This document shows positions 35,376 through 43,466 of a DNA stretch of 64,000 nucleotides, piece by piece. The stretch is from Bradyrhizobium centrolobii (GTDB lineage: Bacteria; Pseudomonadota; Alphaproteobacteria; Rhizobiales; Xanthobacteraceae): the NCBI RefSeq assembly GCF_001641635.1, contig NZ_LUUB01000107.1:47242-111241 (forward strand), given 5' to 3'. The notes below the pieces were generated by a model. The model searched no databases and was not told where the DNA came from. It saw only the letters and a list, made by a program, of their open reading frames with translations. The translations under genes and the position numbers were made by a program. Every line of letters starts with the position of its first letter. Position 1 is the stretch's first letter.

Positions 35376-35424
35376 GAGTAGCGAATAGCCGCTCCCTATC
35401 CTCGCTACCCGCCATTCGCTACTC
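35376..35424. repeat. Repeat-rich inverted element between atpD and atpC
   Basis: Several tandem GCGAATAG / GTAGCGAATAG motifs (35361-35388), and GAGTAGCGAAT (35376-35386) is the exact reverse complement of ATTCGCTACTC (35414-35424), so the 91-bp gap can fold into a hairpin. It lies inside the operon transcript. Confidence 0.6.
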
Positions 35425-35446
35425 ATCATTCGCAGGTTTCCTTTCC

Positions 35447-35854
35447 ATGGCCACCTTCCACTTCGATCTCGTCTCTCCCGAAAAGCTCGCATTCTCGGGC
35501 GAGGTCGATCAGGTCGACATTCCCGGCGCCGAAGGTGATTTCGGCGTGCTCGCGGGTCACGCGCCGGTCGTGGCTGCGGTTCGCCCCGGTATCCTGACCA
35601 TCACCACCGGCGGCGCGCATCAGAAGATGATCGTGCTCGGCGGGCTCGCCGAAGTTTCGGAGAACCGCCTCACGGTGCTCGCCGACGTCGCCACCTCGAT
35701 CCAGGAGATCGATCGCGCGCAGTTCGCCGAGACGATTGCCGAGATGGAAGCAAAGCTCGCCGAGAAGGAAGGGTCGGAACTCGATCACGCGATCGAGCGG
35801 CTTGACCACTTCAAGAGCATCCAGGGTGTGCTCAACACCACGGCCATGCATTAA
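35447..35854 (+). CDS. atpC: F0F1 ATP synthase subunit epsilon
   Basis: 135-residue rotor subunit and inhibitor of F1 ATPase activity. Beta-sandwich N-terminus (FHFDLVSPEKLAFSGEVDQV, PGAEGDFGVLAGHAPVVAAVRPG) and a helical C-terminus (about 88-135) with the LDHAIERLDHFKS segment. ATG at 35447 follows TTTCCTTTCC, with no clear Shine-Dalgarno. Last gene of the operon; hairpins follow. Confidence 0.96.
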   Translation: MATFHFDLVSPEKLAFSGEVDQVDIPGAEGDFGVLAGHAPVVAAVRPGILTITTGGAHQKMIVLGGLAEVSENRLTVLADVATSIQEIDRAQFAETIAEMEAKLAEKEGSELDHAIERLDHFKSIQGVLNTTAMH

Positions 35855-35878
35855 GCCCCGGGGTACCGCTCCGGGGCT
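35854..35878 (+). terminator. Hairpin overlapping the atpC stop
   Basis: 8-bp stem AGCCCCGG / CCGGGGCT with a 9-nt loop starting at the last base of the atpC stop. No U tract. Confidence 0.6.
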
Positions 35879-35900
35879 CAAACAAGAGATCTCTGAATAA

Positions 35901-35942
35901 GTTCAGCGCTCGTCACCACCGTGGCGGGCGCTGAAACTTTGT
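35901..35942 (+). terminator. atp operon terminator
   Basis: Stem TTCAGCGC / GCGCTGAA with an inner CACC/GGTG pairing, followed by ACTTTGTT; 50 bp after atpC. The more plausible terminator of the operon. Confidence 0.7.
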
Positions 35943-36003
35943 TGCACCGCGTCGCCGATAACGGCATTCTGCGCCCGCGAATTTTGTTCCGGGGCTGGTG
36001 CAG

Positions 36004-37641
36004 ATGAAACGCAAGATCGCAGCGATTTTCGCGGCCGATATTGCCGGGTACTCAAGGCTGGTCGCGGAAGACGAGGAAGAGACGCTGCGGCGTCTGGCGT
36101 CCTATCGCGAGGTCGTCGACGACTTCATTGCGAAAGCGGGCGGGCGCATCTTCAACACGGCGGGCGATGCTGTGCTCGCGGAATTCCCGAGCGCGGTGGA
36201 TGCGGTGCGCTGCGCGATCGACATCCAGGAGTCCTTGCGAACCCGCAACATGGCCTATCCGCCGAGCCGGCAGATGTCGTTCCGCATCGGCATCACCATC
36301 GGCGACGTGGTCGAGCGCGACGGCGATCTGCTGGGCGACGGCGTCAACATCGCGGCGCGGCTGGAGGGCCTGGCCGAGGTCGGCGGCATCTGCGTCTCCC
36401 GCGCCGTCCACGAGCAGGTCGCCAACAAGCTCTCGGTGCAGTTCGCCGACATCGGAGCGCAGGAGGTCAAGAACATCCCGACGCCCGTGCATGCCTACAT
36501 GGTGGCGATGCGGCGCGAGGACGGCACCTACGCCACGCCGCAGGTGAAGAAGGTGGCCAAGGCTGTGCCCGCGCCGAACTGGATGTGGCCGCTGGTGGTC
36601 GGCGTCGTCTCCGTCGTCGCCATTGGCGTCGGTGGCTTTCTCTATTTCACCAAGCTCGAGACCACCAAGGTACCGTCAGCCGTCGCTGCGACCACGCCGA
36701 CCCCGGCGTCGAGTGCGGTGGCGCCCAGCCCGACGCCCACGATGGCTGCGAAGGCGCCGATGCCGACGCAGAGCGCCATGGCCGCGGCGACCCCAGCGCC
36801 GACGCCGGCCGCCGCCGGCGGCAAATTCCCGGCCGACATGGTGCCCTTCATCGGCGAGCGTGTGCGTGCCTATCTCTCCAACGAATACTCCGTTGCCGGC
36901 GACTACAAGGCCTTCGCCCTCAACATCGGTGGCTTCGTCGGCTACGGCCTCAATCAGCCGAACGAGGAGGCCGCGCGCAACACGGCGCTCGACCAGTGCC
37001 AGAAGCGCGCGGATGCCGCGCAGTCGCCGCGGCGCTGCGAGCTCTACGCGGTCGGCGACACGGTCGTTTACTCGCATGGCAAGCCGCCGATGCCGCCGCA
37101 GCCATGGGTTCGGCATGACGCCATGACCGAGCGGCCGTTCGCGTCGAAGGACTTTCCGATCGTGCGCGATCCCGCCAAGGTCCGGCTCGAGAACCTGTAT
37201 GCGCCGGCCGCGAAGTCCCGCTCGGTCGCGCTCGGCCCTGGCGGTCAGTATTTCATGGTGATGGGGGCATCGTCCGTCGACGAATCGGCGCGGCGCTCGC
37301 TGGAATCCTGCGGCGCGATTGCCGGCGTTGTCTGCATGATCGTCGCGGTTGACGACAATTTCGTCGTGCCGATCCCGACCCTGCTCAGGATCACCGGCTT
37401 TTTCCACGCCGCCTCCAACGCCTCGATCGTGGCCGACGCGCGCGACGAGGTTGTGCGCAAGCTTGGCGATGGCATGGGCTGGAATGCGGTCGCCGTCGGC
37501 ACCACTGGTCGCCCGGGTCTCGGCCTGAAAGCCGCTGACGAGCAAACGGCCGTCAATTCGGCACTAGCCGACTGCGCCAGGCGCGACAGCGATTGCCACG
37601 TGATTGCGATCGGACCCTTTACGGTGGGGCCGACGAACTAA
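36004..37641 (+). CDS. Class III adenylate/guanylate cyclase with membrane anchor and periplasmic domain
   Basis: 545-residue protein. Cyclase domain 1-175 with the two metal-binding Asp (Asp12 in FAADIAGYSRL, Asp55 in NTAGDAVLAEF) and the GDGVNIAARLEGLAE segment. One transmembrane helix about 194-216 (WPLVVGVVSVVAIGVGGFLY), an Ala/Pro/Thr-rich linker (about 220-275), then a C-terminal region with conserved Gly and spaced Cys (ARNTALDQCQKRADA, RRCELYAVGD, and a repeat-like SALADCARRDSDCHVIAIG) that resembles DUF4189. Topology predicts an N-in cyclase and periplasmic sensor, so it likely makes cAMP in response to an envelope or external signal. ATG at 36004 is preferred to GTG 35998. Starts about 150 bp after atpC. 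Confidence 0.85.
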   Translation: MKRKIAAIFAADIAGYSRLVAEDEEETLRRLASYREVVDDFIAKAGGRIFNTAGDAVLAEFPSAVDAVRCAIDIQESLRTRNMAYPPSRQMSFRIGITIGDVVERDGDLLGDGVNIAARLEGLAEVGGICVSRAVHEQVANKLSVQFADIGAQEVKNIPTPVHAYMVAMRREDGTYATPQVKKVAKAVPAPNWMWPLVVGVVSVVAIGVGGFLYFTKLETTKVPSAVAATTPTPASSAVAPSPTPTMAAKAPMPTQSAMAAATPAPTPAAAGGKFPADMVPFIGERVRAYLSNEYSVAGDYKAFALNIGGFVGYGLNQPNEEAARNTALDQCQKRADAAQSPRRCELYAVGDTVVYSHGKPPMPPQPWVRHDAMTERPFASKDFPIVRDPAKVRLENLYAPAAKSRSVALGPGGQYFMVMGASSVDESARRSLESCGAIAGVVCMIVAVDDNFVVPIPTLLRITGFFHAASNASIVADARDEVVRKLGDGMGWNAVAVGTTGRPGLGLKAADEQTAVNSALADCARRDSDCHVIAIGPFTVGPTN

Positions 37642-37653
37642 GGTTGTTTCTGC

Positions 37654-38157
37654 CTAACGTGCGAACACCGAGAACTGCTGCGCGACGGCGCGGTAGACGT
37701 CGCGGCGGAACGGCACCACGAGATCGGCAACGCGATCGAGATTCTCCCAGCGCCACGCATCGAACTCCGCGGGCTGGTCGTTGCGTGGCGTCAGCGGGTC
37801 GATCTCCTCCTCGCGCCCCGTGAAGCGCAGCGCGAACCATTTCTGGCGCTGGCCGCGGAATTTTGCGAGGCGATGCGTCTGCGGCCCGTCATAGGGCGGA
37901 AATTCGTAGGTGAGCCAATCGGTCTCGCCGAGATAATCGGCGCTGGTGACGCTGGTCTCCTCCCAGAGCTCGCGCATCGCCGCATCGCGAAGGTTTTCGC
38001 CCTCGTCGACGCCGCCCTGTGGCATCTGCCAGTCGAGGCCGGGCAGGATGATCTCGGGTCCATCGCCCTTAAAACGGTGGCCGATCAGAACGCGGCCGTC
38101 GGCGTTGAAGAGCGCGATCCCGACATTGGGGCGGTAGGGCTTGTTGTTGCTCGACAT
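37654..38157 (-). CDS. rppH: RNA pyrophosphohydrolase RppH, copy 1
   Basis: 167-residue Nudix hydrolase that removes pyrophosphate from 5'-triphosphate mRNA ends and starts decay. Nudix box GGVDEGENLRDAAMRELWEE (48-67); the flanking MPQGG and the segment GQRQKWFALRFTG are RppH/Ap4A-hydrolase hallmarks. Exactly the same length as the neighbouring copy (38269-38772) in the same orientation, so the pair arose by tandem duplication; the two differ at many residues. 111 bp with a palindromic element lie between them. Convergent with the cyclase gene. Confidence 0.9.
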   Translation of the reverse strand: MSSNNKPYRPNVGIALFNADGRVLIGHRFKGDGPEIILPGLDWQMPQGGVDEGENLRDAAMRELWEETSVTSADYLGETDWLTYEFPPYDGPQTHRLAKFRGQRQKWFALRFTGREEEIDPLTPRNDQPAEFDAWRWENLDRVADLVVPFRRDVYRAVAQQFSVFAR

Positions 38158-38174
38158 CCTCTCACTTGCCCGAT

Positions 38175-38261
38175 CGTCATTCCGGGATGGTCCGAACGAT
38201 CAGACCCGGAATCTCGAGATTCCACAATTCGCAATTGCGAATTGGGGTCCCCGGGATGACG
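38175..38261. repeat. Palindromic element (CGTCATTCCGGG family) between the RppH copies
   Basis: 87 bp with inverted ends CGTCATTCCGGGATGG / CCCCGGGATGACG and an inner ATTCGCAATTGCGAAT palindrome. It fills almost the entire gap between the RppH genes. Confidence 0.75.
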
Positions 38262-38268
38262 ATGCAAG

Positions 38269-38772
38269 TCATTCATCCGCCAGCGCGGAAAATTCCTTGA
38301 CCACGCGCTCATAGACCGGGCGCTTGAACGGAATGATCAGCTCGGGGAGGTTCTTCATCGGTTCCCAGCGCCAGTTTACGAACTCGGCCTTGTGGCCGCC
38401 GCCGGGATGCTCGACGTTGATCTCGCTGTCCTTGCCGGTGAAGCGCACCGCGTACCATTTCTGGCGCTGACCGCGGTAGCGGCCCTTCCAGGCACGGCCG
38501 GCGACCGTGCGCGGAATGTCGTAGATCAGCCAGTCCGGAACCTCGCCGAGCCGTTCCACCGAGCGTACGCTGGTCTCCTCGTAGAGCTCGCGCTTGGCGG
38601 CCTCCCAGGTGTCCTCGCCGGGATCAACGCCGCCCTGCGGCATCTGCCAGACATGGCTCTCGTCGACCTGATCGATGCCGCCGGCGCGGCGGCCGATGAA
38701 CACCAGCCCCTTCTTGTTGATCAGCATCACGCCGACGCAGGTTCGGTAGGGCAGATCCTCGTAACGCGCCAT
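38269..38772 (-). CDS. rppH: RNA pyrophosphohydrolase RppH, copy 2
   Basis: 167-residue Nudix hydrolase, paralogue of the gene at 37654-38157. MARYEDLPYRTCVGVMLINK is the usual alphaproteobacterial RppH start; Nudix box GGVDPGEDTWEAAKRELYEE (47-66); then WLIYDIPRTVAGRAWKGRYR and GQRQKWYAVRFTG. The WL-x-YD-x-P segment and start are closer to classic RppH/IalA than the other copy, so this is the more likely housekeeping enzyme; IalA homologues were named for invasion in Bartonella. The start at 38772 was chosen over 38808 on N-terminal similarity. Confidence 0.9.
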   Translation of the reverse strand: MARYEDLPYRTCVGVMLINKKGLVFIGRRAGGIDQVDESHVWQMPQGGVDPGEDTWEAAKRELYEETSVRSVERLGEVPDWLIYDIPRTVAGRAWKGRYRGQRQKWYAVRFTGKDSEINVEHPGGGHKAEFVNWRWEPMKNLPELIIPFKRPVYERVVKEFSALADE

Positions 38773-38845
38773 TCCGCCAAACCTCTCGCATCCTGCCGGC
38801 AGGCACACCGGACCGCTGAGACCCGTGCCGAACCAATCCGTTGAT

Positions 38846-40045
38846 TTAGCTGGATTTTGATTTCAGCATCGCGGTTGTCAATGGCACCAAAAGGATACCC
38901 CGGTCACCCAGCGTCTTGATCCAGGTGCCGATCCGCTCGATCGAGACGGGAAGCGCCGAGGCGGTGCCGACGGCGACGCCGCGTTCGCGCGCGACCGATT
39001 CGAGCTTGCTCAGGGCGCGGTCGATCTCGGTCGGGGTCGGCACCGCGTCGAGCGCGATGTCGCCCTTGCCGAACGGCATCGACTGGCCGCCTGCGACCTG
39101 CGAGGCAATGCTGCGGGGTGAGGAGCCATCGTCGAAGAAGCCGAGCCCGCGCTTGGCCGCCTCGCGGATGATCGGCTGCATCGCAGCGTCGGTCGCGACG
39201 AATCGCGCCCCCATGAAATTGGTGATGCCGGCGTAGCCCTGCATCCGGCTCAGATGCCAGTACAGGCGATCCATGTTTTGATCCTGGCTAAGGGACGTCA
39301 GCAGCGTCTGGGGCCCCGGATCGTTGTCGGGGAAGTCGTAGGGTTCCATCGGGATCTGAAGGAAGATCTCGTGACGCTGGGCGCGGGCGCGCTCGGCGAG
39401 CTTGCCGGGATCCGCGCCATAGGGCGTGAACGCCAGCGTCACCGCCGGCGGCAGCTTCATGATCGCATCGGTGGTCTTGGCGGCGCCGACGCCGAGACCG
39501 CCGATCACGATCGCGACCACCGGCATCTTGGCGGCCTTGGCGCGGTCGGCATCCGCCGCATAGACGTTGAACGGCTTCACCCCGTCCGCGACCACGGGAA
39601 TCATGCCGTAGCGCGACTTCTCCAGGAGCTTCTGATCGATCCCGGCCATGACGGGCGGCGCGGCGGACGCCGCCTCGTTCTTGTCGCCTGCCTCGCCGCC
39701 GCCGATCACCACGTCGTGGCGTGCGCCGGTCGAGCCGTCGATCATGGTGACGGTCTTCTGTTCGCCGGGGGCGGCCTGCTTCGGCGCTTCCTTGGTCTCG
39801 TGGCCGGCGGCGGCGGGCGCCGGCTTGTCCTCGGTGGCCCTCGGCTCGCGAATCGCGATCCGGGTTATCGGTTCGCCGCCGAGCGGGTCCTTGTTGAAGA
39901 TGGCAAAGCCGGCAAAGGTGACGAGGAACAGTCCGAGCATGACGGCCAGGGCCTGCATGCCGGTGAACGGCAGCCGCAGCCGGCGTTTGCGGCGCGGCGT
40001 GTCCCGTCCGAGCGGGGCGCTCAGATCATCGGCCGTCTCAGTCAT
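38846..40045 (-). CDS. Divergent polysaccharide deacetylase family protein (YibQ-like)
   Basis: 399-residue protein. Basic cytoplasmic start (RRKRRLRLPF), one transmembrane helix (about 30-50, MQALAVMLGLFLVTFAGFAI), a low-complexity Ala/Pro/Lys linker (about 75-110), then the DUF610/YibQ-type domain (PVVAIVIGGLGVGAAKT, AFTPYGADPGKLAERARA, HEIFLQIPMEPYDFPDNDPG, NFMGARFVATDAAM, FFDDGSSPRSIASQVA). The fold is that of polysaccharide deacetylases but the metal-binding Asp-His triad is altered, so the exact activity is unclear. It follows the ctpA/envC genes, and in many proteobacteria YibQ-like genes sit beside envC, so a role in septal peptidoglycan is inferred. Start at 40045; upstream MVSSLPSDSGSR is doubtful. 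Confidence 0.87.
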   Translation of the reverse strand: MTETADDLSAPLGRDTPRRKRRLRLPFTGMQALAVMLGLFLVTFAGFAIFNKDPLGGEPITRIAIREPRATEDKPAPAAAGHETKEAPKQAAPGEQKTVTMIDGSTGARHDVVIGGGEAGDKNEAASAAPPVMAGIDQKLLEKSRYGMIPVVADGVKPFNVYAADADRAKAAKMPVVAIVIGGLGVGAAKTTDAIMKLPPAVTLAFTPYGADPGKLAERARAQRHEIFLQIPMEPYDFPDNDPGPQTLLTSLSQDQNMDRLYWHLSRMQGYAGITNFMGARFVATDAAMQPIIREAAKRGLGFFDDGSSPRSIASQVAGGQSMPFGKGDIALDAVPTPTEIDRALSKLESVARERGVAVGTASALPVSIERIGTWIKTLGDRGILLVPLTTAMLKSKSS

Positions 40046-40142
40046 GCGCGATCCCGAATCACTCGGCAATGACGATACCACGCCGTGGTCAAGCCGCGGC
40101 AGGCCGGGATTGGCCGGGGGTGAGGTGCCGATGCCGCAAACA

Positions 40143-40171
40143 AAAAGGGCGGCTCCGGGAGCCGCCCTTTT
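40143..40171 (-). terminator. Terminator after ctpA
   Basis: 13-bp stem AAAAGGGCGGCTC / GAGCCGCCCTTTT with a 3-nt loop. Its A and T runs let it work in either direction; placed for the envC-ctpA transcript ending at 40192. Confidence 0.9.
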
Positions 40172-40191
40172 CGACAGGTATCGTGCTGCGC

Positions 40192-41547
40192 TTAGTTTGC
40201 CGCTTTGGGCTTGTCGGCCGCGGCCTTGTCGGCGCCCGGCGTCGGCGCTGCGGAGGCACTGTTCTTGATGCCGTGAAGCAGGTCGTCGGCCATCTTGAGC
40301 GCCTTGTCGTCCTTGGCATCCGGCGGGACGTAGGACTGCGAGCCGGTCTTCTCGTCGCCGTCGTTCTTCAGGTGGCCGCGCAGCGAGGCCTCGCCCTTGG
40401 TGTCGGTGCGCGACTTCAGCTCGTCCGGCACGTCCTGCAGCACTTCGATGTCGGGCACGATGCCCTTGGCCTGGATCGACTTACCCGACGGCGTGTAGTA
40501 GCGCGCCGTGGTCAGCCGCAGCGCGCCGTTGCCCGAGCCGAGCGGAATGATGGTCTGCACCGAGCCCTTGCCGAAGGAGCGCGTGCCGACGATGGTCGCG
40601 CGCTTGTGGTCCTGCAGCGCGCCGGCGACGATTTCCGACGCCGAGGCCGAGCCGCCGTTGATCAGCACGATCACCGGCTTGCCCTTGGTCAGGTCGCCCG
40701 CATGGGCGGTGCGGCGCTGGGTTTCCTCAGCATTGCGGCCGCGGGTCGACACGATCTCGCCCTTCTCCAGGAACGAGTCGGACACGGTCACTGCTTCTTC
40801 CAGCAGGCCGCCCGGATTGTTTCTGAGGTCGATGATGAAGCCCTTGAGCTTGTCGCCGATCTGGTTGGAGAGGTTCGCGACCTCCTTCTTCAGGCCTTCG
40901 GTGGTCTGCTCGTTGAAGGTGGTGATGCGGATATAGCCGATGTCGTCGGCCTCGACGCGCGCGCGCACCGAGCGGACGCGGATGTTGTCGCGCACCAGCG
41001 TGACGTCGATCGGATTGTCCTGTCCCTTGCGGATGATCTTGAGCTTGATCTTGGTGTTGACCGGACCGCGCATCTTCTCGACCGCCTGGTTCAGGGTCAG
41101 GCCCTGCACCGCCTCGTCGTCGAGATTGGTGATGATGTCGTTGGCCATGATGCCGGCGCGCGAGGCCGGGGTGTCGTCGATCGGCGAGACCACCTTGATC
41201 AGGCCGTCTTCCATGGTGACCTCGATGCCGAGGCCGCCGAACTCACCGCGGGTCTGCACCTGCATGTCGCGGAAGCTCTTGGCGTCCATGTAGCTCGAAT
41301 GCGGATCGAGGCCGGAGAGCATGCCGCTGATGGCGGATTCGATCAGCTTGGTGTCGTCGGGCTTCTCGACATAGTCGGAGCGCACGCGCTCGAAGACATC
41401 GCCGAACAGATTGAGCTGGCGATAGGTATCCGCGGTCGCGGCCCGTGCGCTCGAGCCCATGAACACCGCGCGCGGCTGGGTCACGAACAGCGTCAGCGCC
41501 GCACCGGTGGCCGCGCTGAGAAGAATTACTGAAGTCTTGCGCATCAT
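40192..41547 (-). CDS. ctpA: C-terminal processing peptidase (S41 family, CtpA-like)
   Basis: 451-residue periplasmic serine protease. Signal sequence (about 5-37, VILLSAATGAALTLFV), PDZ domain (about 97-185, GEFGGLGIEVTMEDG, SPIDDTPASRAGIMAND), and catalytic domain with the Ser in GGSASASEIVAGA (298-310) and the Lys in SFGKGSVQT (324-332). CtpA-type proteases process or degrade outer-membrane and peptidoglycan enzymes. Its ATGATG start overlaps the envC stop by 4 bp, so synthesis of protease and hydrolase activator is coupled. A Lys/Ala/Asp-rich C-terminal tail (about 400-451) is not part of the core. Confidence 0.95.
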   Translation of the reverse strand: MMRKTSVILLSAATGAALTLFVTQPRAVFMGSSARAATADTYRQLNLFGDVFERVRSDYVEKPDDTKLIESAISGMLSGLDPHSSYMDAKSFRDMQVQTRGEFGGLGIEVTMEDGLIKVVSPIDDTPASRAGIMANDIITNLDDEAVQGLTLNQAVEKMRGPVNTKIKLKIIRKGQDNPIDVTLVRDNIRVRSVRARVEADDIGYIRITTFNEQTTEGLKKEVANLSNQIGDKLKGFIIDLRNNPGGLLEEAVTVSDSFLEKGEIVSTRGRNAEETQRRTAHAGDLTKGKPVIVLINGGSASASEIVAGALQDHKRATIVGTRSFGKGSVQTIIPLGSGNGALRLTTARYYTPSGKSIQAKGIVPDIEVLQDVPDELKSRTDTKGEASLRGHLKNDGDEKTGSQSYVPPDAKDDKALKMADDLLHGIKNSASAAPTPGADKAAADKPKAAN

Positions 41548-42890
41548 CCGCGAACCTTCTCGCCTTCATTTGCGGCCCACCATGGGCCTGGATCGATTGG
41601 AGTGCCGTCCTTGCGGAACTCGACATACAGCACAGGTTGACTCGCATTGGTGGCGAGAATGGAGGCGACTTGCGATGTCGACCCCATCGTCGCGACAGGC
41701 TCCCCCGTGAGCACAAACTGTCCGATATTGACCGAAATGCGCTCCATCCCGGCGATCAGGACATGATACCCGCCACCGGCGTTGAGGATCAAGAGTTGTC
41801 CATAGCTGCGGAAGGGGCCGGCATAGACGACCCAGCCGTCACACGGCGTTGTGACCTGGGAGCCAGGCCGACTTGCCAAAGAAATACCCTTTTGGATGCC
41901 GCCGACGCCGTCGGAACCGCCGAAATCCCTGATCTTGTTACCGTTAACGGGTAAAGGCAGCAGGCCTTTGGCCGATGCGAAGGCGATCGCGGGGCTGGTC
42001 CGGGAGCGGTCTTTGAAAGCGGCCGGGCCGGACTTGGCGCTGGCGGTCGCCGCGGCCTGCTTTGCGGCCTCAGCCGCCTTGGCGGCGCTTTGCAGGTCCT
42101 GCTCCATCTTGGCGATCAGGCCCTGGAGGTCACCCACCTGCCTGGAGAGCGCGATGGCGCGCGTCTTCTCGGCGTCGAGATCCTTTTCCCGCGACGCCTG
42201 CTGGCGCTGCCGCTCGTTGACCAGGGCTGTGAGCCGGGTCTCGTCATTGCGGATCTTGTCGCGGTCGGCGGCGAGCTGGTCGCGCTCGGCGGCGATGTTC
42301 CTGCGCAGATTGACGAGCTCGCCGAGCTCGCTCGCGATCTTCTCGGCGCGGCCGCGCAATTCCGGCACCACGGCGCCGAGCAGCATGGCGGTGCGCAGCG
42401 ACTGAAGCGCGTCCTCGGGGCGCACCAGGAGCGCCGGCGGCGTGCGCCGGCCGGCGCGTTGCAGCGCGGCCAGCACCTCGACGATGTCGGCGCGACGCGA
42501 ATCAAGCGAGGTGCGCATTTCCCGCTCGCGGCCGTTGAGGGTTTGCAGCCGGGTCTCGGCTTCGCCGACCTTGGTCTCGACCGTGCGCACGTTGGCGGCG
42601 GTGTCGATCAACTGCTGATTGAGCTGAGTGCGGTCCTGGCCGAGCGCGGTGATCTCGGCCTTGAGCTTGGCCTGCGCCTCTTCCGCGCTCTTCTGTTGCG
42701 CGCGGGCGGCTTCCAGCTCCTGCTCGCGCTGCTTGATCGCGTCGGACGAGAGTGCCGCTGCCTGCGGTGCCGGCGTCGCCGTCTGGGCTTGCGCGAGGCT
42801 TGCGCCGGCGAAGCCCGCAATCAGCAACAGGTTGAGAAACGGCGCGCGCTGCATCGATCGATAGAAACGTTTCGTCCGGGCGCGGATCAC
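41544..42890 (-). CDS. envC: Murein hydrolase activator EnvC-like (degenerate LytM)
   Basis: 448-residue exported protein: N-terminal signal (MQRAPFLNLLLIAGFAGASLA), two long coiled-coil stretches (about 50-140 and 175-285, rich in Glu/Ala/Arg/Gln), and a C-terminal LytM/M23-like domain from about 315 (LPVNGNKIRDFGGSDGVGG, VTTPCDGWVVYAGPFRSYGQ, GGYHVLIAGMERISVNIGQ). The Zn-binding HxxxD and HxH of active M23 peptidases are absent, as in EnvC, so it should activate an amidase and not cut peptidoglycan itself. It overlaps rlmH by 4 bp upstream and ctpA by 4 bp downstream. The usual FtsEX partners are not in the window. Confidence 0.9.
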   Translation of the reverse strand: MIRARTKRFYRSMQRAPFLNLLLIAGFAGASLAQAQTATPAPQAAALSSDAIKQREQELEAARAQQKSAEEAQAKLKAEITALGQDRTQLNQQLIDTAANVRTVETKVGEAETRLQTLNGREREMRTSLDSRRADIVEVLAALQRAGRRTPPALLVRPEDALQSLRTAMLLGAVVPELRGRAEKIASELGELVNLRRNIAAERDQLAADRDKIRNDETRLTALVNERQRQQASREKDLDAEKTRAIALSRQVGDLQGLIAKMEQDLQSAAKAAEAAKQAAATASAKSGPAAFKDRSRTSPAIAFASAKGLLPLPVNGNKIRDFGGSDGVGGIQKGISLASRPGSQVTTPCDGWVVYAGPFRSYGQLLILNAGGGYHVLIAGMERISVNIGQFVLTGEPVATMGSTSQVASILATNASQPVLYVEFRKDGTPIDPGPWWAANEGEKVRG

Positions 42891-43369
42891 GCGCGATGAT
42901 AGGGATGGCCGGCCAGGATGGTTGCGGCCCGATAAAGCTGTTCCAGAATCATGATGCGGACCATTTGATGCGGCCAGGTCGCCGAGCCGAACGCGATCGC
43001 GAGCTTGGCCTTACGGCGCAATTCGGGCGAAAGTCCGTCCGCCCCTCCGATCACGAAGACAGTATGGCCGACGCCCTCGTCGCGCCAGCGCCCGAGATTC
43101 CGCGCGAATACGGTGGAATCGACATTCTGTCCGCGCTCGTCCAGCGCCACCAGGATCGACTTGTCCGGAATGTGCGCAGCGATCGCCGCGGCCTCTTCGG
43201 CCATTCGCGTCGCTGCATCGCGCGCGCGGCTTTCGGAAATCTCGTGGACAGTGAGCTCGCGGAAACCGAGCTTGCGACCGATTTCGTCGAACCGCGCGAA
43301 ATAGCGGTCGGCAAGCTCCCGTTCGGGGCCCTGCTTCAGCCGGCCCACCGCAATGACAGCAACACGCAT
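42887..43369 (-). CDS. rlmH: 23S rRNA (pseudouridine1915-N3)-methyltransferase RlmH
   Basis: 160-residue SPOUT methyltransferase acting on helix 69 of 23S rRNA in the 70S ribosome. Motifs: MRVAVIAVGRLKQGPERELADRYFARF, ALDERGQNVDSTVFA, FVIGGADGL (SAM-binding knot) and the C-terminal HQMVRIMILEQLYRA ending in GHPYH. Overlaps envC by 4 bp downstream; rsfS lies upstream on the same strand, with an 8-bp hairpin (43438-43456) in the 97-bp gap. Confidence 0.96.
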   Translation of the reverse strand: MRVAVIAVGRLKQGPERELADRYFARFDEIGRKLGFRELTVHEISESRARDAATRMAEEAAAIAAHIPDKSILVALDERGQNVDSTVFARNLGRWRDEGVGHTVFVIGGADGLSPELRRKAKLAIAFGSATWPHQMVRIMILEQLYRAATILAGHPYHRA

Positions 43370-43466
43370 GACGTCTTCAGGGTCGCGTTTTCAAGACCGC
43401 GCGCATCTCGCGCGCGCACGACGCTAGCATGCGCGTCAGCCGATTCGAAATCGGCTCGTTCCGCCT

